Assembly: GCA_022579005.1 (NCBI GenBank)
Contig: MU401502.1
Coordinates: 152,287 to 216,286 of the forward strand
Length of the DNA stretch: 64,000 nucleotides
Reading direction: 5' to 3'
Source of the DNA: Poronia punctata
Lineage: Eukaryota > Ascomycota > Sordariomycetes > Xylariales > Xylariaceae
This document shows, one piece after another, positions 11,337-24,085 of this stretch. The notes beneath the pieces are model-generated. The model saw only the letters and a program-made list of their open reading frames with translations, was not told the DNA's origin and ran no database searches. A program made the position numbers and the translations under genes. Numbering within the stretch: position 1 is the first letter of the stretch; every line of letters begins with the position of its first letter.

Positions 11337-14300
11337 ATGTCGGCAGGCCAACTTGAGGACATAGTCAGGAGGTTGGCTATTCAAGAAATTGGTAGGGTTC
11401 TTCCCAATGCACCTTCGCCTTCGGGCTCCTTCCAGCTGCGCGTCACGTTTATACCTGGCTTGGTGCCTGTCACCTTCGGATCCGACTTGATTGCTGATCA
11501 CAGGTGCCCGCAGAACCCAAGTCTAAATATGAAGCTGCCTGCTCGCTCCGAGACAGCCTCGACCACTACACCAATGGGCCCATATACCCCCATTTTCTGG
11601 CGCGGATTATGCCGCTGGTCGTAAATATATTACGAGGGCCTTGCATTTTCCAGAACACGTCGGTAGAGCAGGTAATGCGTCCGAGTTCCGCTCAGCACGT
11701 CTAGGGCTAACATTTGGCTTAGAAACTTCGGCACTGCATTCTCGAGATTCTTCATCGTTTACCGACCCATCAGACACCCACAGAACCGTTCGAGCAATAT
11801 GCAAAAGAAACCGTCGAACTCCTAATCCACTTGGTGCGCACAGATAACGAAGACAACGCGACACTATGCGTCAAAATTATCTCGGATGTCATGCGCCATC
11901 AGCCAAAAGTACTCCACGACAAGGTCCAACCATTCCTGAGTCTTATTCAAGAGCTATTCGAGCAAATAGAACGAGTAGTGCGGGAACAACTAGACAATAC
12001 TGCAGTCCCCGGTAATGCATCCGGTCCGCCCTCGACGCCTGGGAGCACACAGACCAATTTCCAGTCGCCGCGTCCTGGGTCGCCGATCGCCTCAGTGACA
12101 GATATCGGCCAGGACTTGCAGCAGCAAAGTCGACCGTTACTGAAAGGAATGCAGTCTTTCAAAGTCTTATCCGAATGCCCGATCATAGTCGTCTCAGTCT
12201 TCCAGACTTATCGTAGCATCATCCAACAGAATGTCAAGGCTTTCGTGCCGCTCATCAAGTCGGTATTATGCCTTCAGGCAAAAGCACAAGAGCAAGCCCA
12301 CTTGGAGGCTAAAGCCAGAGGGACCATCTTTACTGGCGTCAGCCCTAGCATCAAGAATCGAGCAGCTTTTGGGGAGTTCATCACGGCTCAAGTGAAGACT
12401 ATGAGCTTTTTGGCCTACCTTTTACGCCAGTACTCTAGCCAGCTCACGGACTTCTTGCCTACGCTGCCGGAGATCGTGGTGCGTTTGCTTCAGGACTGTC
12501 CCCGTGAAAAGTCGGCAGCCCGTAAAGAGCTGCTAGTTGCCATTCGCCATATCATCAACTTCAACTTCAGGAAAATATTCCTGCCCAAAATTGACGAGCT
12601 ACTAGAAGAGAAGACTCTTATTGGTGACGGGCTTACTGTGTACGACACGATGAGACCGTTGGCGTACAGTATGCTGGCCGATTTAATACATCATGTCCGT
12701 GATTCTCTCTCGCCTGACCAGATTCAGAAAACGGTAGAGGTGTATACGAAAAACCTGCAAGACAACTTCCCGGGCACAAGCTTTCAGACAATGAGTGCGA
12801 AGCTCCTGCTCAACATGGCGGAGTGCATTGCTAAGATGCCGAATAAGGTCGACGCCCGACATTATCTCTTAATGATCCTTAATGCCATTGGAGACAAGTT
12901 CGCTGCTATGAACAGACAGTACCCAAACGCCGTCAGACTTTCCAAGTTGTATGCCCAGCAGGCCGTGGAGGCCACAACTGAGACGTACCTGGCGGACAAT
13001 GAAAGGCCTGAATGGGATGAGATTGATATTTTCACGGCGATGCCTATCAAGACTTCGAATCCTCGGGACCGGAATGCAGATCCCGTGGCGGACAATAAGT
13101 TTCTCTTCAAGAATTTGATGAACGGCCTGAAGAACACATTCTATCAGCTAAAGGCTTGTAACGCAGCGATAAATATAGATCCGCAGAATGCGCCTGCCCA
13201 CTGGCAGGACGTCTCGTATGGATTTACTGCCGAGGAAGTCAAGGTGATCGTCAAGCTTCTTCGTGAGGGAGCATACGTCTTCAGATATTATGAGATCGAG
13301 AAGCCCGCGGCAGAGGCTCAATATACGTCTACGGTTGAGTATATGGCCAACTTCTACATGATATCAAGTAGTAAAGAGGAGAAGGACCTTCTTGAGACCT
13401 TTGCCACAGTCTTCCACTGCATTGACCCGGCGACTTTCCACGAGGTGTTTCAACAAGAGATTCCGCACCTCTATGAAATGATCTTTGAGCACACGGCTCT
13501 CCTCCACATCCCCCAGTTCTTCCTTGCCAGCGAAGCGACTTCGCCGAGCTTTTGCGGTATGCTGTTGAAGTTCTTGATGGGAAGGATCGACGACGTTGGA
13601 TCTGCAGATGTCAAGAAGTCGTCCATCTTGCTGCGTCTCTTCAAGTTGGCCTTTATGGCTGTCACACTGTTCGCAACACAAAACGAGCAGGTCCTTCTAC
13701 CCCACGTTGTCGACATTGTGACCAAGTCGATCGACTTATCGACAAAGGCGGAGGAGCCCATGAACTACTTTTTGCTGCTTCGCTCCTTATTCAGAAGTAT
13801 TGGGGGCGGGAAGTTCGAACATCTCTATAAACAGATTCTTCCTTTGCTGGAGATGTTGCTCGACGTGCTCAATAATCTGCTCATGGCTGCCCGCAAACCG
13901 GCCGAGCGTGATCTTTATGTCGAGCTCTGTCTGACTGTCCCTGCTCGTCTTAGTAATCTCTTGCCCCATTTGAATTACCTAATGCGGCCTCTGGTAGTCG
14001 CTCTCAAAGCCGGGACAGACCTGGTCGGCCAGGGGCTTCGGACCCTGGAGTTGTGTGTCGATAACTTGACGGCAGACTACCTTGATCCCATCATGGCGCC
14101 TGTCATCGAGGAGTTGATGAATGCCTTGTTTGAGCATCTGAAGCCTCATCCTTACAGCCACTTCCATGCTCACACTACGATGAGAATCCTTGGCAAGCTC
14201 GGGGGAAGGAATCGAAAGTTCATGACGGAGACTCTACCGGTGAATTATCAGCGATATGCCGACGACCCAGCCAGTTTTGACATGCGACTTATTGGGTCCA

Positions 14301-17300
14301 AGAAAGATCGTGCTTTCCCCGCAGGACTTGGAATTGATCTTGCAATCCGCAAGCTCCAGGAAATTCCCAAGCCTTCGAAACTCGGCACCGCTAAACAACA
14401 AGATGGCTACTACAAGAAGCAAGCACTGCAGTTGATCAAAGCTCAGATCAAGCTGCGCATCGGCGTCGATCACCTCCCAGAAGAACTACCGAGGCTTGTC
14501 CGTCTACAAGCCCAGGACTTTCTTGCCAGGAAGCCGGCGGCGGACTTTGCCGTCTTCGACCTGCCGAACAAGGAGCGTTCGGTAATCAAGAAGATGGAGG
14601 AAGATGCAATCATGAAACGCCTGATCAAAGCAATCATGTATGCCGAATCGATTCCCGAATTCCGTGAGGAAGCCGATGTGTTCTTGATGAATATCTGCCG
14701 GCACTTCACAATCATTGAAATCGGCCGTGCCTTGGTCGATGTGAAGAAGGATATGAGTCCGTTTGATCCCACCGCTGGGGAAGGGCCTCTCTTCATCGAC
14801 ACGCGCATTCTCGCCGATGCGATTGTGGAATCTCTCGCTTCCGAGCTGCCGGAAGTTCGGGACGCGGCGTTCCGGGCTATCAGAGCCGTCTATGATTCCA
14901 CAGCCACCATATTTGGAGGTGAGAGCAATGTCGGCCGCCTAAGCTTCTTTGTGCACCTGAGCAAGACGTTTTGTCACGCATGTTACGAGGAAGAATGGTA
15001 TACCAAGATTGGCGGCACACTTGGCATCAAGTACCTACTCGATCAAGTGGAACTAGGCGATGCTTGGTTCATTCTGAGGCAAATGGAGTTCATCAAGGCT
15101 CTGATGTACGTGGTGAAAGACATGTCCCAGGACCTCCCCGACAAGACGCGGACTTCGGCCCAGATTACGCTTGAAGTCCTTTTGCGCCGTATCACGAAGA
15201 ATGTACGGAAGGAAGACGCATTGCCCCAGCCTAGACAACCTCAAGGTCAACCGCAGACGCAGGCACAACCGCGGTCGCAGAGGTTGGTCCAGATATGCAT
15301 GATCTTCAACGACGAGCTCTCGCATATGAATAAGCATGTGCGGGGAACGGCGCGGAGGTCGCTCGAGATCATCGCCAACGCGACCAATGCAGAGATATGG
15401 GAACTGGTCGAGCCTCATAAGGAGCGTCTGCTGTCGCCAATCTATGCGAAGCCGCTGAGAGCTCTGCCGTTTGCCACCCAAATTGGGTACATTGATGCTA
15501 TTGCGTACTACATGAGTCTCAAGCGCGACTTCGTCTCTTTTGACGACCACCTCAATCGCCTTCTCATGGAGTCGCTGGCTCTAGCTGATGCGAATGACGA
15601 CTCTTTGGCCGGCAAGCCTGCCGAGTTCCGAACACATGAATCCATTGTAAACCTCAGAGTGGCCTGTATCAAAATTCTGAGCAAGGCGATGAGCTTTGAC
15701 GAGTTCCAGAAGGGTCAAAACAACCCGACCCGGATTAGAATCGTGGCTGTTTTCTTCAAGTGTCTCTATTCAGAGTCGAAGCCAACGATTGAGGCTGCCA
15801 ACGACGCCATCAAAGCGGTACTTTTCCAGACGACCAAGCTGCCCAAAGATTTGTTACAGCAAGGCCTACGTCCTGTCTTGGCCAACCTGCAGGATCCGAA
15901 ACGGCTGACCACTCATGGGCTAGACAATCTGGCCAGGCTTCTCCGGCTATTGACGACGTACTTCAAGGTGGAGATTGGAGCTAGACTTTTGGAACATATA
16001 AGAGTGCTGGCAGATGCAAATTTCCTCCAGCAGATGTCTTTCACCTTTTTCGAGCAGAATGCGCAGATGAAGGTTATTACGGCTGTGTTCAACATATTCC
16101 ACCTGTTGCCGTCGGCAGCCGAGCAGTTCAAAGAACGGCTGATCGATATTTGCCTCGACCTCGAAGACAAGTTGCGACGGACCCATCACAGTCCGTTTCG
16201 GCTGCCTTTGTACAAGTTCATCAATAGATATCCTGCCGAAGTCTGGGATTTCCTCACCGGAAAGCTGGAAGATATCAAGTACGGCCGTTTTCTTGCCCAG
16301 GTGCTCTCGCACCCCGATAGCAAGCCCCTTCGCGACCATGCAGCGACCAAACTTGACTCATTAATGTCCATTTGCAACCAAGTGTGGGGTGGCTTCAGAG
16401 ACACCAAGTTTATTGTGGCTATCAACACGGTGAATATCCTCAACTCTCTCAGCCAATTCAAGGACACATGTGCATGGATGGAACGAAAAGAGACGATCGG
16501 TGCCCTGAAACAGATCGGCAAGGAGTTAGAGCGCCAGCTTCGGTTGAATAGCCTCCCGCCAAACCTGCGCTTACCCGCTGACCAAGCGGCCGAACAGTTG
16601 ATGGGCATCTTCACCAAAGCACTGTCCCTCCAACCCAAGGACTTGGATCCTCTGTTCAGTCTAATTGATTCGATCACATCAGAGGAGCTACGGGTGACTC
16701 CGTCTCTATTTGCCTATCTCTACGAGCATGTCATCTGCAACGACTCGATCGAGTTCTGGCGGACCATCATCATGCGCTGCCTTGAGATTTATGCAGGGAA
16801 AAACGTGGGTCAAAAGACGAAGTGCTTCCTCCTCCGCAACGTAGTAAACCCCATCGTGGCGATGGACATTATGCGGCACTGGAGTCCTTCCAACCCTTCC
16901 AACCCTTCCAACCCTTCCAACCCAACCCGTCCCCAGAGGCTAATGGACAGATCGGTGATCGAGTCGATCAACGCCAAGATCTGGAAAGTCAATCTTGGAG
17001 ATCCCCAGGAGGATTTGGCTCAGCCAGGAATTGATCACACAAGGATGGAGGTACTGCAACTATCCGCCATGCTCGTTAAATACCATCATGCTATTCTCCA
17101 GGATGCTAGGAAAGACATTATCAAATTTGGCTGGACCTATATTCGACTGGACGATGTCATCAACAAACACGCAGCCTACGTCGTCATCGGCTATTTCATT
17201 GCACACTATGAGACGCCTGCTAAGATTGTCACCCAGGTGTATTACTCTCTCCTGAGGACGAGCCAGAACGAGGGCCGGGCACTGGTTACTCAGGCGTTGG

Positions 17301-20300
17301 AACTCATGGCTCCTGTTCTTCCCAAGCGATGTAATACTGTGCCGGGGGATCGCAATGCAGTATGGGCCATGGCACCCCGGCGTATCCTGGCAGAGGAAGG
17401 GCAGAACGCTCAGCAAATGACCAATATCTTCCATTTCCTCGTCAGACATCCTAACCTGTTTTACGAATCCAGAGATAAGTTCGCCCTCTTGATCATCACT
17501 TCTCTCCGAAAGATATCTTCGCCACAGACATCGTCCAACGAGAGCAAAAAGCTTGCGCTTAACATGATGTGCCTTATCTGGGAGTGGGAACAAAGACGAA
17601 TTGGAGGAGAGCAGGTTGCGCCTAGGGCTTTCTCCGAGTCGCCCAACTCGAAGAAGCGGAAACTGGAAAGCGACCTACCAACAGCATCGCCCCCGACCTC
17701 TCGGCAGACGGCCCCTGTGGAGAGGGCCGAGTTTCAGATTCCTCATCCGTTCCGTCTTAAGATGATCAAGTACTTGATAGAGTTTATTGCGCAGCTCAAC
17801 GAGAGATACAAACTCCCCTCAGCAAAGCAGAGAGATCCGTCACTTCCTGGCCACGGGCTACCATCCCCTTCGACGGAACTATGTATGAAGGCCATGGGGC
17901 TCCTTTACAATCTACTGCAGCCTAGTTGCTGGGGGGACCTGGATGTGGACTTGTTTCCTACCATTACTGAAGTTGTCTTGGCGAGTGAAAGAACGGCCAA
18001 GATCCTCAATGCTGACCCGTCAGACAAGGATAACTACGATGATAAGTTTATCACAAATATCGTCAATACGTTACAGGTGGTGCGCGTTATCCTGGATTCG
18101 AAGTCGGACGAATGGATTTTGAGGAGCCTGCCCAACATTCAGAAAGTTCTCGAAAAATGCCTCAAGTCGGAGAATCCGGAAATCCAAGATTGTTTGCATT
18201 TCGCCAACAAGGAATACGACGGTGGCCGAACGATCAGGGCCACGGTAGAACGCATCCTACATGCTGTGCCAGAGGATGTCCCTATGGAAGATGTCGACGC
18301 AGAAGGCGAATCTGAAGCGCCAACGTCTGAGATTATCACCTTTCTGTCTGGCCTGGCCACCGAGACTATGGCCAATTCGCAATTTGGTGCTGGTGTCAAC
18401 ATCCTCTGGTCGTTGGGTCGCCACAGACCCGCCGTAATCGATCAGCATATCGCGGCCTTGATGAAGGCATTGCAGACGAAACTAGCCAGGGAGCATGTCC
18501 AGCATTGGACTAACGTTACCACACATCAGATGGCGGCTAATTCGATGCGCTCGCAGGACCAGGCTGCTGCTCAGACGGGGGAGATGACGGCCTATGACCT
18601 CAAGATACAGACGGACCTCATGATCAAGGCCATCGAAGTAACGTCGATGCGTATGGAGACCCTGGCTGATAATCGAAGACCATTCCTCAGTGTCCTGGCC
18701 ACGCTTGTTGAAAAATCACAGGACAACGCTCTCTGCGAAAAGATCCTGGAGATGGTGGAAGGCTGGGTGTTCCGATCCGAAGGGACTTGGCCGACGCTTA
18801 AAGAGAAGACAGCCGTGTTGCATAAAATGTTATCGTTCGAACACCGTTCCGACCCAACTATGCTGACAAAATTTCTCGACCTGGTCATTCGTATATATGA
18901 AGACCCCAAGATCACCAGAACGGAGCTGACTGTCCGGATGGAACACGCCTTCTTGATAGGAACACGGGCCCAGGATGTCGAGATGCGCAACCGCTTCATG
19001 TCCATCTTCGATAAGAGTCTCTCCAAGACAGCGACTGCTCGTCTGTCGTACGTAATCACGGAGCAGAATTGGGACACGCTCGCGGATTCCTTCTGGATAG
19101 CCCAGGCCTGTCAACTACTTCTCGGCGCGGTGGAGATGAATGCTAATATCCAACTTCACCACGAGGATTTCCGGACTCTTTCGGCCACCCTCGTGTTTGG
19201 TGCGTACGCAAAAGACAGTCGGGAACCTACCGCCATGTTGGACGACAAGTACGAGACCTTCATGGCTAACCACCGACGGTTTGTCTCCGAGGTTGGCGAG
19301 GTCAAGTTGCGAGATGTGATAGAGCCCATCTCACAGCTCCAACACATCGACAGCAACCTATCGCATGAATTGTGGGTGGCCTTGTTCCCCATGTTCTGGG
19401 CGGCGACAGCGCGGGAGGAGAAGACGGAGATCGAGAAGGGCTTGGTCATGCTGCTTGCCAAAGATTACCATTCTCGCCAGATGGACAAGCGGCCGAACGT
19501 GGTACAGACCATGTTGACCGGTGCGGCCAAGTCTTGGCCAGCGTGCAGGATTCCACCGCACATTATGAAGTTCGCAGCAAAAACGTACGATGCGTGGTAT
19601 ACTGCACTTGTCCAGCTGGAGAAGTCGACGGTCAGGCCAGAGATCGACTCGGCCACGGTCAGGGAAAGCACTCTCGATGCGTTGGTAGAGCTGTACTCTA
19701 ACCTCAAGGAGGACGATTTGTTTTACGGCACGTGGCGTCGTCGTTGTCAATTCGTCGAGACCAACTCGGCGCTCTCGTACGAGCAAAACGGGATGTGGGA
19801 TAAAGCGCAGAAGATGTACGAGGCCGCTCAAGTCAAGGCCCGGACAGGGGTGATTCCTTTCTCCCAAGGCGAGTACATGCTCTGGGAAGATCACTGGATT
19901 CTGTGTGCGCAGAAGCTACAACAGTGGGACATTTTACAGGATTTTGCCAAACACGAAAATCTGCAAGACCTCCTTCTCGAGTGCGCTTGGAGAAATATCG
20001 AGATGTGGCAGACACAGGAGCATCGAGAAAGCTTGGATATGCTCATCAAAGGCGTCATGGATGCGCCGACGTCTCGACGCACCTTCTTCCAGGGTTTCAT
20101 GTCCTTGCTCAAGTTTCACAACAAGCAAGAATCTCTGCCCGACTTTAACCGGGTATGTGATGAAGCGATTCAGCTGGCGATCCGTAAGTGGCATCAACTG
20201 CCGAAGCGGCTCACTGCCGCCCACATTCCCATGCTGCACAACTTCCAGCAGCTGGTTGAGCTCCATGACGCGAGTGTCATCTGCCAGAGCTTGGCCAACA

Positions 20301-23300
20301 CCAACCAGAACAACTTGGACGTCAAGTCGGGCGAGTTGAAACTGTTGCTGGGAGCATGGCGAGACCGGCTTCCAAACACGTGGGACGACATCACGGACTG
20401 GCAAGATCTCGTCACGTGGCGACAACACATTTTCGGCTTAATCAATGCCACGTACCTACAGCTACTGCCTCAGGCAGGGCAGAATGCGAGTGGGGCGTCG
20501 TTCGCATACCGCGGGTATCACGAGACGGCCTGGATAATCAACAGATTCGCCCACGTTGCCCGGAAACATAACCTCCCCGAAGTGTGCATCAACCAGCTCA
20601 GCCGGATTTATACCCTTCCTAATATTGAGATCCAGGAGGCTTTCCTGAAGCTGAGGGAGCAGGCCCGTTGTCACTACGAGAATCCCGAGGAGCTCTCCAG
20701 CGGTCTGGACGTGATCAATAATACCAATCTGAACTACTTCAATAACCAGCAAAAGGCCGAGTTCTACACGCTAAAGGGCATGTTCTTGGAGAGGCTCGGG
20801 CAACACAACGAGGCAGACGCAGCATACGGCACTGCTCTGTACTATGATATTGGCAAGCCTAAAGCGTGGGCTGAATGGGGATACTTTAACGACAGAAAGT
20901 TCAAGACTGACCCATCCGATACCAACTCGGCGCGCCAGGCAGTCACTTCTTACCTGCAAGCCATTGGCAGCTACAAGAGTGGCAAGGCTCGGAAGCTGAT
21001 TGCCCGCATACTCTGGCTTCTCAGTCTGGACGATTCCAACGGGACAATCGCCGCCGGCTTTGACGACTACAAGGGAGAGACTCCAGTCTGGTATTGGATC
21101 ACTTTTATCCCGCAGCTGTTGACCGGCCTCGGCCACAAAGAAGCACCAAAGGTCCATGGCATTCTACTCAAGATCGCCAAAGCGTACCCGCAATCTCTCT
21201 ATTTCCAACTCCGAACCAATCGTGAAGACATGCTCATGATCAAGAAGAATCAGGAGAGTAAGGAGAGGTTCCGACAACGGGCCCAGTCGGCTGCTTCGGC
21301 CGCGAAGCCGAGTAGCTCCCCAGCCCAACCCAAGCAGGAAGCCAATCAAGCCAAGAATGAATCGTCATCGAGGCCGCAGACATCAAACGGAGATGGCGTT
21401 GTCCAACCCAAGACGGAGCAGAGCGAAGGCAATGGAGTGACGGTGTCCACCCCTGCTGGAGCTGGAGCTGGAGCTGGAGCTGCTGGCCCTACCCCTGCCC
21501 CGACCCCCACTCCAGCACCTCAACCTACACCTACCGGCGAGCAGCCACAACAACAACAACAACAACAACAACAGGGCCCTGCAAAGGATGGTGCTCTTCC
21601 GGCGGCAGGGCATAAAAAGCCCCCGTGGGAGCTCACAGAGGAAATCATGTCTGTCCTCAAAACAGCATTTCCGCTTCTCGCCCTCTCGATGGAGACGATG
21701 GTGGATCAGATTCAAAAGTACTTCAAATGCCCGCCTGATGAAGATGCTTATCGGCTCATCGTTGCACTTCTGAATGACGGTCTGGCATATGTCAGTCGGA
21801 TGCCCGTTTCGTACGCAAAAGACGTGAAGCTCCCTACTGCCACCGAGACCAACATTACCCGGTTCGCCGAAACGATCCTCCCGGCCCATATCAAGAAGTC
21901 ATTTGAAGCCGATTTTGTGACGGTGAAGCCGACAATGTATGAGTATATCCACAAGTTACGCAAGTGGCGCGATAAGTTTGAGGAGAAGCTAGACCGTAGG
22001 AGCCCGAGTGTCAGTCTCGAGGGTTTCTCCCGCCATCTCAGCGAGTTCCGCTATCTCAAGTTTGACGACGTCGAGGTGCCGGGCCAGTATTTGCAGCACA
22101 AGGACAAGAACCAAGACTTTATCCGAATCGACCGCTTCCTTCCCAATGTCGACCTCGTGAGGGCGATCGGTGTGTCTCACCGCCGACTCAAGATACGTGG
22201 CCACGACGGCAGCATACATCCATTCGCCATACAGAATCCTGCCGCTCGCCATTGTCGGCGGGAAGAGAGAATCCTACAGCTATTCAGACAGCTGAACCAG
22301 ACACTGGCCAAGAGGAAGGAGAGCCGTCGCCGTGACCTGCAGTTTACCGTACCACTAATGATTCCGTTGGCGCCTCACATCAGGATCGTACAGGAGGATA
22401 CATCGTACATTACGCTGCAGGGCGTGTACGAGGATCATTGTCGCCGGAATGGAATGTTGAAGGATGAACCTGTTATGTTTACCATGGAGAAACTGAAGGG
22501 ACTGATTGAGCCAAAGGGCACGGTAAGTCATTCCCGTCCGCCACGAGACAGGGTGGTGGTAGCAGCAGCAGCAGCAGCGGCAGCAGTTGTAGAGACAAAG
22601 GCAGTGACTAACGAGGGTGATCAGAAACAACCGGAGCAGACGGCAACGGCACGGCTCGAGGTCTTCACAGCTATCCAAGAGAAGTGGGTACCCCACTCAG
22701 TTGCTCTCGAGTATTTCCAGAGCATCTTCCCCGAGTTCTCGGATTTCTGGCTTTTCCGACGACGGTTTTCGTACCAGCTGTCGGCATTGACTTTTATGAC
22801 GTACATCCTCTACATGACGGGCCGTTACCCGCACAAGATGAACATTGCGAGAGGATCGGGCAAGATCTGGGGATCTGAGCTGATGTCACTCATGGCACCG
22901 GGCAAGCCTTTCTTCCACAACCCGGAACCGGTCCCGTTCCGGCTCTCACCCAACCTACAGACACTCATGGGCCCGTTGGCGACGGAGGGCATCTTTAGCT
23001 GCTCCATCATGGCAATCGCTCGATGCCTCACGGAGCCCGAGTTTGAGCTGGAACACGCGTTGACGCTCCTCGTGCGCGATGAGGTCATCTTCTGGTTCAC
23101 CAGCAGCCATCGGGCGATTCATCTGAACGAGACACAGCTGCGTGAGACTGTGCAAACAAACTGCGACATGGTGGTCAAACGTGCGCTCAGCTTGGCACAG
23201 AGCCCCGTCGGTAACCTTCCGGCCAACCAGACGGTCATCGATCTCATCGCCAGGGCCGTGAACCCGATGAACCTTGCACAGTGCGATGCATTATGGATGC

Positions 23301-23311
23301 CATATCTGTAG
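11337..23311 (+). CDS. tra1: Tra1, PI3K-related pseudokinase of SAGA and NuA4
   Basis: Exons 11337-11391, 11514-11671, 11723-22522 and 22625-23311 give 3,899 residues, the size expected of Tra1/TRRAP. The N-terminus joins as [17 protein letters not shown], and the second junction gives [19 protein letters not shown], both typical of fungal Tra1. HEAT-like helical repeats fill most of the protein, followed by FAT, a PI3K-like domain ([20 protein letters not shown]) and a C-terminal FATC ending ALWMPYL. Tra1 is a non-catalytic scaffold that docks acetyltransferase complexes on transcription activators. Low-complexity inserts include an SNP repeat (16886-16921) and a Gly-Ala/Pro-Thr/poly-Gln stretch (21450-21580). 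The last intron (22523-22624) is 102 nt, in frame and free of stops, so the raw reading frame runs through it. Confidence 0.97.
16886..16921 (+). repeat. 9-bp tandem repeat (CCTTCCAAC)x4 inside Tra1
   Basis: Four perfect copies encode Pro-Ser-Asn units within an otherwise conserved helical-repeat region. In-frame copy-number change would lengthen or shorten a surface loop by three residues per unit. Confidence 0.95.
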
Positions 23312-24085
23312 TGAATATGTTTGTTTCTTCGCCATGGAAGTCTATTATTAGGTGTCGCAGCGCAATTATCATACTACTACGGGGATTATACATGCTAGGT
23401 GTTGGAGGAATATTGTGATTTATGTCATGGCCTTTTGTGAGGCTTTACGGGGCAACGGGAAGGCCAAAGCGGTTGAGGAAAACGGGAAAAAAAAAAAAGA
23501 CAAGAAAAATAGTTGTATTTAACAATAAACAGCGCGGTGCACAGGACCAGGAGTCGGGAACGGACGGAATCGGAATCGGAAACAGAGCGGGATGGACAGA
23601 GCTGTTCAACCTAATAAAATGTCAACAGGCCATGTTGGACGACATGGTTCTGTTAGTAATTAGCAATAGATGCTATTAATGTTGGTATAATGTATTATTC
23701 TACGCAGACGTTTGGCTATAAGTGAATGCACCAACCTTGTTTCCCCTTTGATATATCATATTCTTCTCGGGTAAAGGTAGAGCAACCATCATCCTACATA
23801 CTCGTAAACCATGCTGTGTTCGAACAACTTGACCTACCCTGAAAGGGAAGGTGGTGACTAATCATCAAGATCCCTCCGTCGCTTGGCTTATCTAGGTTCT
23901 AATTACTTGGATTTAGTAGGGATTTTAGAAGAAGGAAGGAATACTTGTACGTGTATATAATCTAGACAAGACTAGGTTAGGTTAGGATAATGAATTATAT
24001 ATATATCTATATATCACCATTACGGTAGCTGATTCCCGTTCTTTCTTAATGTCTGGTGTACAACCCTGTTTAAGACTTTATCAAC
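23312..24085. other. Intergenic, Tra1 3' UTR and amidase promoter
   Basis: AT-rich spacer with an A-run near 23490, AATAAA-like words near 23520 and 23610 that could be Tra1 polyadenylation signals, and TA-rich sequence at 23995-24015. No gene seen. Confidence 0.5.
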
